Part shown: one piece after another, positions 1 through 8,548 of the stretch
Layout of the letters: each line of letters opens with the position of its first letter
Position numbering within the stretch: position 1 is the first letter of the stretch
Notes under the pieces: generated by a model
Database searches by the model: none
What the model was told of the DNA's origin: nothing
What the model saw: the letters and a program-made list of their open reading frames with translations, nothing else
Translations under genes and position numbers: made by a program
Source: JALZAA01 sp046724435
GTDB taxonomy: Bacteria > Actinomycetota > Acidimicrobiia > IMCC26256 > JACDBD01
NCBI GenBank assembly: GCA_046724435.1
Contig: JBKOWN010000046.1
Span: forward strand, 1 to 11,407
Direction: 5' to 3'
DNA length: 11,407 bases

Positions 1-911
1 AGTGTGTCGAGGATCACACGCGCTGCGGGCTCCGTGGACCGGTGGCCGGCGAAACAGAATTGCACTGCATCCGGCACGAGCTGCGCCGCAGTGAGGAGCG
101 CGGCGCCGGCGATGACACCGTCGACGACGACGGGGACGCGCGCGGCCGCCCCGGCCACGACGAAGCCCGTCAGCGCCGCGATCTCCAAACCTCCGAGCGA
201 GGCGAGCACCGCCGTCGGATCGTCGCGGTCGGGTGTGCGGGCGAGGGCCGCATCGACCGCCGCCACCTTGCGCGCAAGCGTGGGATCGTCGATCCCGGTG
301 CCACGGCCTGTCACCCTGCTGGCCGCGCGCCCGGTGAAGGCGGCGACCAGCGCTGCTGACGGCGTGGTGTTGCCGATGCCCATGTCGCCGGTCACCAGGC
401 AGGTGGCGCCGTCGTCGACGAGGCGCGCCGCGACGGCGGAGCCGACGTCGAGGGCCTCTTGAGCCTCGCCGACGGACATCGCCGGCTCACGGGCGATGTT
501 CCCGGTGCCGGCGCGGACCTTCCGCTGCACAAGATCTGGCGCAGCGTCGAGCGCGCTCGCGACACCGACATCGACGACGACGACGCGCGCACCGGCTTGG
601 CGCGCCAGCACGTTGATCGCCGCGCCGCCGGCGAGGAAGTTCTGGACCATCTGCGCCGTCACGTCCTGCGGCCACGGAGTCACACCCTCCGCCAGCACGC
701 CGTGGTCCCCGGCGAAGACGGCCACCGCCGCCGGCGCGGGGATCGGGGGTGGCGACATGCCCGCGATGGCGGCGAGTCGAACGCCGATCCCTTCGACCCG
801 GCCGAGAGCGCCGCGCGGCTTCGTCAGCCGGTCGTGGTGCTCGGCCGCGGCTCGCGCCGCGTCAACGTCCAAGGTGCCGACCGCGGCAACAGCGTCGTCG
901 AATGTCCTCAT
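1..911 (-). CDS. cobT: Nicotinate-nucleotide--dimethylbenzimidazole phosphoribosyltransferase CobT (3' end missing)
   Basis: CobT transfers ribose phosphate from nicotinate mononucleotide to the lower-ligand base (usually 5,6-dimethylbenzimidazole), giving the alpha-ribazole phosphate that CobS uses. I translated the minus strand from 911 to the window edge and found 303 codons open with no stop. Family motifs are clear: KPRGALGRVE at residues 31-40, GDHGV with EGV at 68-77, a NF..GGAAINVLA block from residue 91, EPAMS at 142-146, GDMGIGNTT at 175-183, then a GGLEIAAL stretch and GHRSTEPAARVILD near the edge. The usual length is about 340-355 residues, so roughly 40-50 residues are missing. 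They should include the C-terminal RLGEGTGA-type motif with the catalytic glutamate, so that cannot be checked here. The ATG shares the four bases ATGA (908-911) with the stop of the chelatase gene, and GGGAGG lies 7 bases upstream. Identity is secure; only completeness is open. Confidence 0.96.
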   Translation of the reverse strand, partial: MRTFDDAVAAVGTLDVDAARAAAEHHDRLTKPRGALGRVEGIGVRLAAIAGMSPPPIPAPAAVAVFAGDHGVLAEGVTPWPQDVTAQMVQNFLAGGAAINVLARQAGARVVVVDVGVASALDAAPDLVQRKVRAGTGNIAREPAMSVGEAQEALDVGSAVAARLVDDGATCLVTGDMGIGNTTPSAALVAAFTGRAASRVTGRGTGIDDPTLARKVAAVDAALARTPDRDDPTAVLASLGGLEIAALTGFVVAGAAARVPVVVDGVIAGAALLTAAQLVPDAVQFCFAGHRSTEPAARVILDT

Positions 912-2653
912 GCCATGACCTCCCTGAGCGTGGACTCCAGCGCGCCTGCCGACAGCTCGGCGAGGCGGAGGTAACGCGCTCCCATCTCCAGTGCAATCTC
1001 CTCGGCCAGTCCGAGCCGGCTCGTGCCGTCCTCGGCATCGACGACGATCGCATCGACGCCGCGGATGCGCACGGCCAATGCGGCGCGCCGAGCCGCGGCG
1101 ATCGGGTCACCGTCTGCAGGCGCGGTCGCCCGGCCGTCGGTCACGAGGACGAGGAGCGGGCGGTGGCCGGAACCGGAGCTCGATGGGCTCGTCGCGAGCT
1201 CGAGCGCGGCGTCGATCCCAGCTGCGAGCGGCGTGCGACCGCCGGTGGGGACGTCGACGAGGCGTGCACGCGCCACCTCGACGCTGGCCGTCGCGCGCAG
1301 CAGTACCTCGGCGCGCTCGCCGCGAAACGCAACGAGCGCGACGCGGTCGCGACGTTGATAGGCGTCGACGAGCAAGCCGATCACCGCGCCCTTGACCGCC
1401 TCCATGCGGCGCGTCGCGCCCATCGACCCGGACGCGTCGACCGCCAGCACGAGCAGGTTGCCCGCCCGTTGTTCACGGCGCGCCTCGCGCAGGTCGCCGG
1501 CGCGTACCGGCGGTCCGTCGGGCTCGACGGCCCGCCGCTCGGCGACCGCCCGCGCGGTGGCGCCGAGGGCCACCGACCCGATCGGCCCGTTCGGGGCGCG
1601 GTCACCCACCAGGCGGCCGCGATCGGTCTCGGCGGGGGAGCGACGTCCGGTGGTGTCGGTGGCGGAACGCGCGGCGCGAAGGGCGACAACCGACTGCGGT
1701 CGGTCCGGGGTGGCCACGCGCTCCCCGTCTCCGGCCATCTCGTCGGGCTCGTCGAAGGCGGCCAGGGCGTCGTCGACCGCGCTCTTCTGCGGTTCGTCGA
1801 ACGGGGTTCGGCGCTGCCGGTGGGCGAGCGCCATCGGCGCGACCCGACGCACGTCGTCGGCGGTGGCCTCGTCGCCACCGCCCCAGCCGGCGAGAGCGGC
1901 GGCGGCCCGGCTGATGACGAGGTCGGCGCGCAGCCCGTCGACGCCGGCCGCCGCGCACAGCCCTCCGATCCGCACCATGAGCGAGTCATGCACGGGCGCG
2001 GGGACCGCGCACGCGAGGCGGGTGCCGAGCTCGTGCTCGGCGGGCGCGTGGCGCAGCGCGAACGCGGCAGGGTCGGCGTCGAAGTCGAGGCGGCGCCGCA
2101 CTGCCTCGGCGCGGTCGCGTGGTTCGAGGCTCGTGGTGACCTCGACGGCGAGGCCGAAGCGGTCGAGGAGCTGCGGACGCAGCTCGCCCTCCTCCGGATT
2201 CATCGAACCGACCAGCACGAAACGGGCAGGGTGCTCGTGAGAGATGCCTTCGCGCTCGACCCGGTTGACGCCCGACGCGGCGACGTCGAGGAGCACGTCG
2301 ACCAGATGGTCGGGAAGCAGGTTGACCTCGTCGACGTACAGCGCGCCACCATGCGCAGCCGCGAGGAGGCCGGGCTCGAAGCGGCGGCCGTCGCCCGTGA
2401 GGACGGCGCCGAGGTCGAGCGTGCCGATGAGCCGGTCCTCGGTGGCTCCGAGCGGCAGGTCGACGAACGGCGCGTCGCCGGGCAGCAACGCGGCGAGACC
2501 GCGCGCCAGCGTCGTCTTCGCCGATCCCTTCTGGCCCCGGAGCAGGACACCACCGATGGCCGGGTCGATGGCGGCGAGGAGCAGCGCCAGTTTGGCGTCG
2601 TCGTGGCCGACCACGGCGCTGAACGGGAACCGCGCCGGCTTCGGCCCGCTCAT
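908..2653 (-). CDS. Fused ChlI/ChlD-type chelatase ATPase (AAA+ plus VWA), partner of CobN
   Basis: This 581-residue protein is a magnesium-chelatase-like ATPase. Next to cobN it most likely powers cobalt insertion, taking the role CobS/CobT chelatase subunits play in Pseudomonas-type pathways. The AAA+ half has Walker A GQKGSAKT at residues 40-47, Walker B ALYVDE at 104-109, and the ChlI-like GSMNPEEGELRPQLLDRFGL block at 149-168 (sensor and arginine-finger region). An acidic, Pro/Arg-rich linker spans about 285-395. A von Willebrand A domain follows, with a MIDAS motif DASGSMG at 406-412, a threonine in GGRTPLAAGI near 474, and VTDG at 504-507. So I-type and D-type subunits sit in one chain. 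The ATG at 2653 overlaps the cobN stop (ATGA, 2650-2653) and has GGGAGGAG 5 bases upstream, which rejects the longer frame running into cobN. A magnesium chelatase for chlorophyll is unlikely because the whole context is B12. Confidence 0.93.
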   Translation of the reverse strand: MSGPKPARFPFSAVVGHDDAKLALLLAAIDPAIGGVLLRGQKGSAKTTLARGLAALLPGDAPFVDLPLGATEDRLIGTLDLGAVLTGDGRRFEPGLLAAAHGGALYVDEVNLLPDHLVDVLLDVAASGVNRVEREGISHEHPARFVLVGSMNPEEGELRPQLLDRFGLAVEVTTSLEPRDRAEAVRRRLDFDADPAAFALRHAPAEHELGTRLACAVPAPVHDSLMVRIGGLCAAAGVDGLRADLVISRAAAALAGWGGGDEATADDVRRVAPMALAHRQRRTPFDEPQKSAVDDALAAFDEPDEMAGDGERVATPDRPQSVVALRAARSATDTTGRRSPAETDRGRLVGDRAPNGPIGSVALGATARAVAERRAVEPDGPPVRAGDLREARREQRAGNLLVLAVDASGSMGATRRMEAVKGAVIGLLVDAYQRRDRVALVAFRGERAEVLLRATASVEVARARLVDVPTGGRTPLAAGIDAALELATSPSSSGSGHRPLLVLVTDGRATAPADGDPIAAARRAALAVRIRGVDAIVVDAEDGTSRLGLAEEIALEMGARYLRLAELSAGALESTLREVMA

Positions 2654-5600
2654 CGCGACTCCTCCCAGCCCTCGGCTTCGAGCAGCGCCGAACGGAGCGC
2701 GTCGAGCGCCGCGCCGCTGGCGTTCCACAAACCGCGCTCGTGCGCCTCGAGGAGGCGTTCGGCGATCGCACGCAGCGCCCACGGGTTCGACCGTTCGAAG
2801 AACTTCCGGACGTCGGGGTCGGCGACATACGCGTCGGTGACGCGCTCGTACATCCAGTCCTCGACGACGTGCGTCGTGGCGTCGTAGCCGAAGAGGTAGT
2901 CGACGGTCGCGGCGAGCTCGAAGGCGCCCTTGTAGCCGTGGCGCTGCATCGCGGCGATCCATTTCGGGTTCACCACCCGGCTGCGCACGACGCGCGCCGC
3001 CTCCTCGGCCAGGGAGCGGACCCGGGGCCGGGCGGGATCGGCCGAGTCGCCGAACCACGCCTTGGGTGAGTCACCCGTCAATGCACGGACAGTGGCGACC
3101 ATGCCGCCGTGATCCTGCAGGTAGTCGTCGGAGTCGAAGATGTCATGCTCGCGGTTGTCCTGGTTCTTGACGGCGACGTTGATCGAGGCGAACCGGCGGC
3201 GCATCGCCTCGCCGGCCGCGACGCCGAACTCCCGACGGCCGTACGCGTAGCCGCCCCACGCGAGATACACGGCGGCGAGATCGTCGTCGGTTCCCCAGTC
3301 GCCCGACTCGAGCAGCGGCAGGATGCCCGACCCGTAGCCACCCGGCGCGGGACCGAAGACGCGCGGGTCGTCACTGGCGTGGGCGCGCACGTGGTTCGAC
3401 TCCTGCGGCTCGTTGAGGCCGGCCACGAGCACGGCGGCGTCGTCGAGCAACTGCACGAGGTTCGGGAACGCGTCCCGGAAGAAGCCGGAGATGCGGACGA
3501 CGACGTCGATCCGCGGCCGCCCGAGCTCGGCGAGCGGGATGGGCTCGATTCCCGCGACCCGTCCCGACTCGTCATGCCAGCGCGGCCGCACGCCGAGGAG
3601 TGCCAGCACCTCGGCCACGTCGTCGCCCTGCGTCCGCATCGCCGCCGTGCCCCAGATCACGAGGCCGACGGTCTCGGGCACCGCGCCGTCCTCGGCGACA
3701 TGACGGGTGACGAGCTCGTCCGCGAGGCGACATCCGACTTCCCAAGCCAGTGGCGACGGCAGCGACTTCGGGTCGACCGAATAGAAGTTGCGGCCCGTCG
3801 GCAGGACGTGCGCCATGCCGCGGCTCGGCGCCCCGCTCGGCCCGGCCGGCACGTAGCCGCCGTGGAGCCCGTGCAGGAGGTTGGCGATCTCGTCGGGCGT
3901 GCGTCGCAGCGCGGGCACGAGCCGCTCGCAGACCCAGCGCAGTGTCGGGTCGTCGGTACCCGAGCGCCAGCCATCGCGCTGCAGGGCGGCGAGCCGGTCG
4001 CGACACTGCCGCTCGACGTCGTCGACGTCGGCCCGCCGCTCGAGGCCGACGCCGAGTTCGCGTGCCGTGGTCTCGCGCAGCGACGGCACGCCGCCGGTCG
4101 GCAAGCGGGTGATCGCCAGCACTAGATCGAGCTCGGCCTCTGCCTCGGGCGGGCGGCCCAACGTGTGTAGCCCGCCGCGGATCTGCGCGTCCTTGAGCTC
4201 GCACAGGTAACCGTCGATGTGCAGCAGGAAGTCGTCGAACTCGTCGTCCGCCGGCGCATCGGCGCGTCCGAGGTCGCGGTGGATCTCGGCGTCGACGAGC
4301 AGGTCCCACACCTTCTCCCGGACGGCGGGGACCTTCGACGGGTCGAGCGCCTGCACCTGCGCGTGCTCGTCGAGGAGTTGCTCCAAGTGGGCGAGCTCGT
4401 CGTAGGCGTCGGCGCGCGTCAGCGGCGGCACCAGATGGTCGACGATCACCGCATGGGCGCGTCGCTTCGCCTGCGTGCCCTCGCCGGGGTCGTTCACGAC
4501 GAACGGGTAGAAGAGCGGCAGGTCGCCGAGCGCGGCGTCGGGTGCGCACGCGGCGGAAAGCCCGACACCCTTGCCCGGGAGCCACTCGAGCGTGCCGTGC
4601 TTGCCGGCGTGCACGATCGCGTGCGCGCCGAACCCTGTCTCCAGCCAGCGGTAGAACCCGAGGTAATGGTGCGTGGGCGGGATCCGGGGGGAGTGGTACG
4701 CCGCGATCGGGTCGGGGCCGAACGCGCGCGGCGGCTGCACCGCGACGAGCACCCCGCCGAGGTCGACGCCCGCGAACGCGAGCGCGTCGCCGTGTTTCAG
4801 CACCTCGCCCGGGGGCTCGCCCCACATCTCGACCACCTCGGCGCGCAGCTCGTCGGGGAGAGCGGCGAACCACTCGCTGTATTCGCCGGCGCCGAGACGG
4901 CCGGGCGCCCGAGCGAGCTGCGAGAAGCTGAGCATCTCGGTGTCATACGTGAAGCCGTCGGCCAGCTCGGCCATAAGAGAGTCGCCGTCGGCCGGGATGC
5001 GGTCGACGCGGTAGCCCGAGCGGCGCAGCGCGTGCAGCAGCTCGATGACGCTCGCGGGCGTGTCGAGCCCGACGGCGTTGCCGAGCCGGCTCCGCTTCGT
5101 CGGATACGCGGAGAGCACGATCGCCACGCGCTTCTCGGCGTTCGGCACCCGCCCGAGCCGGGCGAGCCGGACGGCCACGCCCGCGACGCGGGCGACGCGG
5201 TCCGGAACCGTTCGGTACGCGACGACGGGCGCCCCGAGCTCGTCGCCGTCGTCGACGACCTCTTTGAACGAGAACGGGACGGTGATGACGCGGCCGTCGA
5301 ACTCGGGGATGGCGACGCTCATCGCCGCGTCCATCGGCGTCAGCCCCGCGTCCGACGCCGCCCACTCGGCGACAGGGCGCGTGGAGGCGACCGCCTGGAC
5401 GACGGGCACGTCCAGCGCGGCCAGCTGCGGAGCCGCCCACTCGTCGCCGTCGGCGCCGCCCATCGCGAGCACGGTCGTGATCACGGCGTCCACGCCTCGG
5501 TCTGCCAGCGCCTCGAGCACGGGCACCGCACCGTGTTCGTCGGGGCGGAGCGAATAGCAGAACACCGGCAGCGCGTCAGCGCCGATGTGATCGAGCGCGT

Positions 5601-6141
5601 CGCACAGGTCGTCGACGAACTGCGTGTTTCCCGACAGGACGTGCGCCCGGTAGAAGACGACGCCGACCGTGGGCCGGTCCGGGTCGAGCACCGGCTCCCG
5701 CCACATCCCCCACGCCGGGACGTCCTCGGGCGGCGCGCAGCCGAAGGTGGTGCCGAGCACGCGATCGGCGACGAACCGCAGCAGATGCTCGAGGTTGGCG
5801 AGGCCGCCGCGCGAGAGGTATTCGAATGCGCGTGTCACGACGTCGGGCGCGACCGTCGATGCCGCCGCCAGCTCGGCGTCGGGCACCATCTCGCCGCCGA
5901 AGGCGAGCAGCGGGACGCCCTGATCGATGCAGATGCGGCGCAGGTCGTCGAACGGCCGCTCCCACGCGCGTCGGCCCCCGAGGAGGCGCACGAGCACGAT
6001 CTGCACGCCGTCGAGGCTCGGCTCCTGCTCGAGCGCAGCCGGGTTCGCCGCCCGCACCGGCGGGAATCCGGCCGGGAGCCCTTCCAGGACCGCGCGCAGA
6101 CCGAGGATCTCCGTATCGGCGTTGGTGAGCACGAGGATCAC
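2650..6141 (-). CDS. cobN: Cobaltochelatase large subunit CobN
   Basis: CobN is the large, H-subunit-like protein that binds the corrin ring and receives cobalt during ATP-driven insertion into hydrogenobyrinic acid a,c-diamide (aerobic, late-cobalt route). The protein has 1163 residues, slightly short of the usual 1200-1280. It shows the family signature HAGKHGTLEWLPGKGVGLS near residue 510, a FYPFVVNDPGEGTQAKRRAHA segment after it, KNQDNREHDIFDSDDYLQDH near residues 990-1010, and the C-terminal block NPKWIAAMQRHGYKGAFELA followed by a VEDWMYERVTDAYV-like stretch. No signal peptide or membrane segment is apparent, so it should be cytoplasmic. The start is GTG at 6141, sharing GTGA (6138-6141) with the cobQ stop, with AAGGAG 7 bases upstream. 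The ATPase partner follows directly with a 4-base overlap. The related magnesium chelatase subunit BchH/ChlH is the alternative, but context and motifs favour CobN. Confidence 0.96.
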   Translation of the reverse strand: MILVLTNADTEILGLRAVLEGLPAGFPPVRAANPAALEQEPSLDGVQIVLVRLLGGRRAWERPFDDLRRICIDQGVPLLAFGGEMVPDAELAAASTVAPDVVTRAFEYLSRGGLANLEHLLRFVADRVLGTTFGCAPPEDVPAWGMWREPVLDPDRPTVGVVFYRAHVLSGNTQFVDDLCDALDHIGADALPVFCYSLRPDEHGAVPVLEALADRGVDAVITTVLAMGGADGDEWAAPQLAALDVPVVQAVASTRPVAEWAASDAGLTPMDAAMSVAIPEFDGRVITVPFSFKEVVDDGDELGAPVVAYRTVPDRVARVAGVAVRLARLGRVPNAEKRVAIVLSAYPTKRSRLGNAVGLDTPASVIELLHALRRSGYRVDRIPADGDSLMAELADGFTYDTEMLSFSQLARAPGRLGAGEYSEWFAALPDELRAEVVEMWGEPPGEVLKHGDALAFAGVDLGGVLVAVQPPRAFGPDPIAAYHSPRIPPTHHYLGFYRWLETGFGAHAIVHAGKHGTLEWLPGKGVGLSAACAPDAALGDLPLFYPFVVNDPGEGTQAKRRAHAVIVDHLVPPLTRADAYDELAHLEQLLDEHAQVQALDPSKVPAVREKVWDLLVDAEIHRDLGRADAPADDEFDDFLLHIDGYLCELKDAQIRGGLHTLGRPPEAEAELDLVLAITRLPTGGVPSLRETTARELGVGLERRADVDDVERQCRDRLAALQRDGWRSGTDDPTLRWVCERLVPALRRTPDEIANLLHGLHGGYVPAGPSGAPSRGMAHVLPTGRNFYSVDPKSLPSPLAWEVGCRLADELVTRHVAEDGAVPETVGLVIWGTAAMRTQGDDVAEVLALLGVRPRWHDESGRVAGIEPIPLAELGRPRIDVVVRISGFFRDAFPNLVQLLDDAAVLVAGLNEPQESNHVRAHASDDPRVFGPAPGGYGSGILPLLESGDWGTDDDLAAVYLAWGGYAYGRREFGVAAGEAMRRRFASINVAVKNQDNREHDIFDSDDYLQDHGGMVATVRALTGDSPKAWFGDSADPARPRVRSLAEEAARVVRSRVVNPKWIAAMQRHGYKGAFELAATVDYLFGYDATTHVVEDWMYERVTDAYVADPDVRKFFERSNPWALRAIAERLLEAHERGLWNASGAALDALRSALLEAEGWEESR

Positions 6142-7628
6142 GCGGCGGCTCCTTCGATGAGCACGCCGAGGGCGTCGACGTCGAGGTGCGCCTCGATGAG
6201 ATCGGCGAGCCGCTCGAACTGTGTGTCACGGGCGGCGGCGAACGACACGCCGGCGGGGATGAACGTCTTGCCGGCGCGTCGACCGACCTCGGTGAGGAAC
6301 GCGGCGCGGAACCCGTCCTGCTCGAACAGGCCGTGCAGGCTCGTTCCCAGCACCCGGGCCTCGGGGTCGAGCGCGCCATCGTCCTCGCGTCCGTAGCAGT
6401 CGTCGAGATGGATCCAGCCGGGCGACCCGTCGCGGCGCGTCACGCGGCCGTGCCGAATCTCGTAGCCGGTGGCGCGCTGGCCCATGGACTCGCCCCGCCG
6501 CTGCCGCGTCAGCTTGGTCGGCTCGAACACCGTGTCGATGTCGAGCCGGCCGAGAGCGGCGACGTCGCCGCGGCCCGACTCGACGGTGTCGACGATCGTC
6601 CGCCCCAGGTGCTCGTAGCCGCCACAGATCCCGAGGACGAGCGCGTCGGTTCCCTCGAAGACGGCGCGGTCCATACCTCGGCTGCGCAGCCACTCGAGGT
6701 CGGCGACCGTGGCCTTCGTGCCGGGGAGGACCACGAGGTCAGGGTGGCCGAGCGCGGCAGGCGTCTCGACGAACCGCACGTGCACGCCGGGCTCGATGGC
6801 GAGCGCGTCGAGGTCGGTGAAGTTGGCGAGGCGCGGGAAGCGCACGACCGCGACGTCGAGGCCGTCGGCGCGTGCCGGCGCGGCCGCGACGGGGCGCGGT
6901 CCGGCGAGTGCGAGCGAGTCCTCGGCGTCGAGGGCGACGTCGTGGACGAACGGCAGGACGCCGAGGACCGGCACGCCCGCGCGCGCCTCGAGCCCGCCGA
7001 GGCCGTCGCCGAGCAGTGCGGGATCGCCGCGCAGCTTGTTGATCACGAATGCGCGCACGAGCCGCCGGTACCGGTCGGGGAGGAGCGCCACCGTCCCGTA
7101 CAGCGAAGCGAACACGCCGCCGCGGTCGATGTCGCCGACGACGATGGCGGGGACACCGAGCTCGTCGGCGACGCGCAGGTTCACGATGTCGTGATCGAGC
7201 AGGTTGATCTCGGCCGGGCTGCCGGCGCCCTCGAGAATCACCACGTCGAATCGCCGGCGGAGGTCGTCGCACGCGGCGAGGACGGTGCCGAGCAGCTTCG
7301 GCTTCTCGGCGTGGTAGTCGGCGGCGTCGAGGTGACCGATCGGCTCGCCCATGACGACGACCTGGCTCGTCCGCTCGCCGGTGGGCTTGAGCAGGATCGG
7401 GTTCATCGCGACCTCGGGCGGCGCGCCGGCGGCGAGCGCCTGCACGCCCTGAGCCCGGCCGATCTCGTGGCCCGACGGTGTGACGAACGAGTTGAGCGCC
7501 ATGTTCTGCGCCTTGAACGGCGCCACGCGCACACCGCGCCTGTGCAGCAGCCGGCACAGGCCGGTGACGATGTGACTCTTGCCGGTATCGCTTCCGGTCC
7601 CGCAGACCATGAGCGCGCCGCGCATCAC
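6138..7628 (-). CDS. cobQ: Cobyric acid synthase CobQ (glutamine-dependent amidase)
   Basis: CobQ amidates four carboxyl groups of adenosylcobyrinic acid a,c-diamide, using ATP and glutamine, to give adenosylcobyric acid. Length (496 residues) is normal. The N-terminal dethiobiotin-synthetase-like domain carries the nucleotide loop GTGSDTGKS at 10-18, then FKAQNMALNS at 38-47, ILEGAGSPAEINL at 131-143, and VGDIDRGGVFASL at 164-176. The C-terminal glutamine amidotransferase domain has LPGTKATVADL at 301-311, the nucleophile Cys335 in GICGGYEHLG, and the catalytic histidine His432 in GTSLHGLFE. The nucleophile elbow reads GGYEHLG where most homologues I recall have GGYQMLG. Two starts compete: GTG at 7628 (GTGA overlap with cobC; GAGG 7 bases upstream) and the adjacent ATG at 7625 (TGATG overlap). 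They differ by one residue. The product feeds CobD, and CbiZ makes the same product from salvaged corrinoids. Confidence 0.96.
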   Translation of the reverse strand: MMRGALMVCGTGSDTGKSHIVTGLCRLLHRRGVRVAPFKAQNMALNSFVTPSGHEIGRAQGVQALAAGAPPEVAMNPILLKPTGERTSQVVVMGEPIGHLDAADYHAEKPKLLGTVLAACDDLRRRFDVVILEGAGSPAEINLLDHDIVNLRVADELGVPAIVVGDIDRGGVFASLYGTVALLPDRYRRLVRAFVINKLRGDPALLGDGLGGLEARAGVPVLGVLPFVHDVALDAEDSLALAGPRPVAAAPARADGLDVAVVRFPRLANFTDLDALAIEPGVHVRFVETPAALGHPDLVVLPGTKATVADLEWLRSRGMDRAVFEGTDALVLGICGGYEHLGRTIVDTVESGRGDVAALGRLDIDTVFEPTKLTRQRRGESMGQRATGYEIRHGRVTRRDGSPGWIHLDDCYGREDDGALDPEARVLGTSLHGLFEQDGFRAAFLTEVGRRAGKTFIPAGVSFAAARDTQFERLADLIEAHLDVDALGVLIEGAAA

Positions 7629-8548
7629 GCCGACACCTCGGCGGCGACGGCGTCCAACGCCCGGTCGAGAAGCTCGAGCCCGTCGGGGCCGGGAACTGCG
7701 ATGCGGGCGCAGTCGGGGAGCCCGAACGACGTGCAGTCGCGCACGACGATCCCGAGCGGTGCGAGCCGCTCACGCAACCCCGCCGCCCGGTCGACGAGCA
7801 CGAACGGCGCGTCGGACGGGCGCGGACGCAACCCGTGCGCGTGCAGCACGTCGATCAGCTGGCCGCGGAGCGCGGCGATTCCTGTTGCCCATTCGGGGAG
7901 GTCGGCCCGCTCGAGCAGCTCGGGGACGAGCGCGGCGGCGATGCCGTTCACCGCCCAGCGCGGCTGCCGGCGCCGGAGCCGTTCGGCAAGGTGCGCGTCC
8001 GGCGCGAGCACGTACCCGAGCCGCAGTCCGGGACAGGCGAACACCTTTGTCAGCGAGCCGACGACGACGGCGCCGGCGTCGCCGCGGGTCCAGGTGCCCG
8101 TCGCCAAGGGATAGAACGCCTCGTCCCACACCGCCGCCGTCTCGTCCGGCGCGGCCAGCTGCCCGGTCGGGTTGTGGGGGTTCGAGCGCCAGCGGGGTTC
8201 GCCCGCGTCCACCGCCGGGAGATGACGCCGGTAGAGCGAGAAATCGGGCTCGTCGACCCACCCGGCGCCCAGCTCGCCGGCGACGAGAGCGATCGCCTCC
8301 GACCCGCCGTTCGTCAGCACGACCCGGCTAGCGTCCACGCCGATCATGGCGGCCAGGGCGCGGGCCGCTGTCTCCGGGTCCGGGTAGCGCGTGAGCGCGT
8401 CGAGGTGGGCAAGCGCAAGCGTCCGCACGTCGGGCGCGAACGGGTTGAGGCTGACGGAGAGGTCGAGCACCGACGAGGGATCGAGCCCGAGTGCCTCGGC
8501 GACCGCCAGTCCGTCACCGCCGTGGCTCCGCGGCGGCGGGACGGTCAC
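7625..8548 (-). CDS. cobC: CobC-type PLP-dependent enzyme (threonine-phosphate decarboxylase/aminotransferase-like), compact
   Basis: This fold-type I PLP enzyme resembles histidinol-phosphate aminotransferase. Its place in the operon suggests it provides the (R)-1-amino-2-propanol phosphate arm by decarboxylating L-threonine phosphate (CobD of Salmonella, CobC in aerobic-pathway naming). Visible motifs are SNPHNPTG at 122-129, DEAF with the cofactor-binding Asp142, GSLTKVFACPGLRLGY at 164-179 with PLP-binding Lys168 and Arg176, VRDCTSFGLPD at 269-279, and a C-terminal carboxylate-binding Arg282. At 307 residues it is shorter than the usual 350-370. The stretch between SLYRR and NPHNPTG, and that between NPTG and DEAF, look shortened, yet no frameshift or stop is seen. 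The GTG at 8548 overlaps the cobD stop (GTGA, 8545-8548), with GGGAGG 5 bases upstream, so the longer open frame within cobD is not used. The family is secure; the exact reaction is inferred from context. Confidence 0.9.
   Translation of the reverse strand: MTVPPPRSHGGDGLAVAEALGLDPSSVLDLSVSLNPFAPDVRTLALAHLDALTRYPDPETAARALAAMIGVDASRVVLTNGGSEAIALVAGELGAGWVDEPDFSLYRRHLPAVDAGEPRWRSNPHNPTGQLAAPDETAAVWDEAFYPLATGTWTRGDAGAVVVGSLTKVFACPGLRLGYVLAPDAHLAERLRRRQPRWAVNGIAAALVPELLERADLPEWATGIAALRGQLIDVLHAHGLRPRPSDAPFVLVDRAAGLRERLAPLGIVVRDCTSFGLPDCARIAVPGPDGLELLDRALDAVAAEVSA

Noticed and set aside
749..2887. Long plus-strand open frame of about 700 codons opposite the chelatase gene
   Set aside because: It is rich in Arg, Ala and Gly with no recognisable domain, and lies opposite a gene with clear AAA+ and VWA motifs. 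Such mirrored frames are expected in very GC-rich DNA.
2654..3058. N-terminal extension of the chelatase frame into cobN
   Set aside because: The ATG at 2653 has a strong GGGAGGAG site and a 4-base overlap with the cobN stop. The extension is Arg-rich and lies inside the conserved CobN C-terminal region.
4219..6396. Plus-strand open frame of about 725 codons opposite cobN and the 3' end of cobQ
   Set aside because: It spans a real gene boundary on the other strand, has biased composition and shows no family motif. It is a shadow of minus-strand codon use.
6186..8114. Plus-strand open frame of about 640 codons opposite cobQ and cobC
   Set aside because: It covers parts of two well-supported minus-strand genes, has an Arg/Val/Glu-rich low-information sequence, and no domain is visible.
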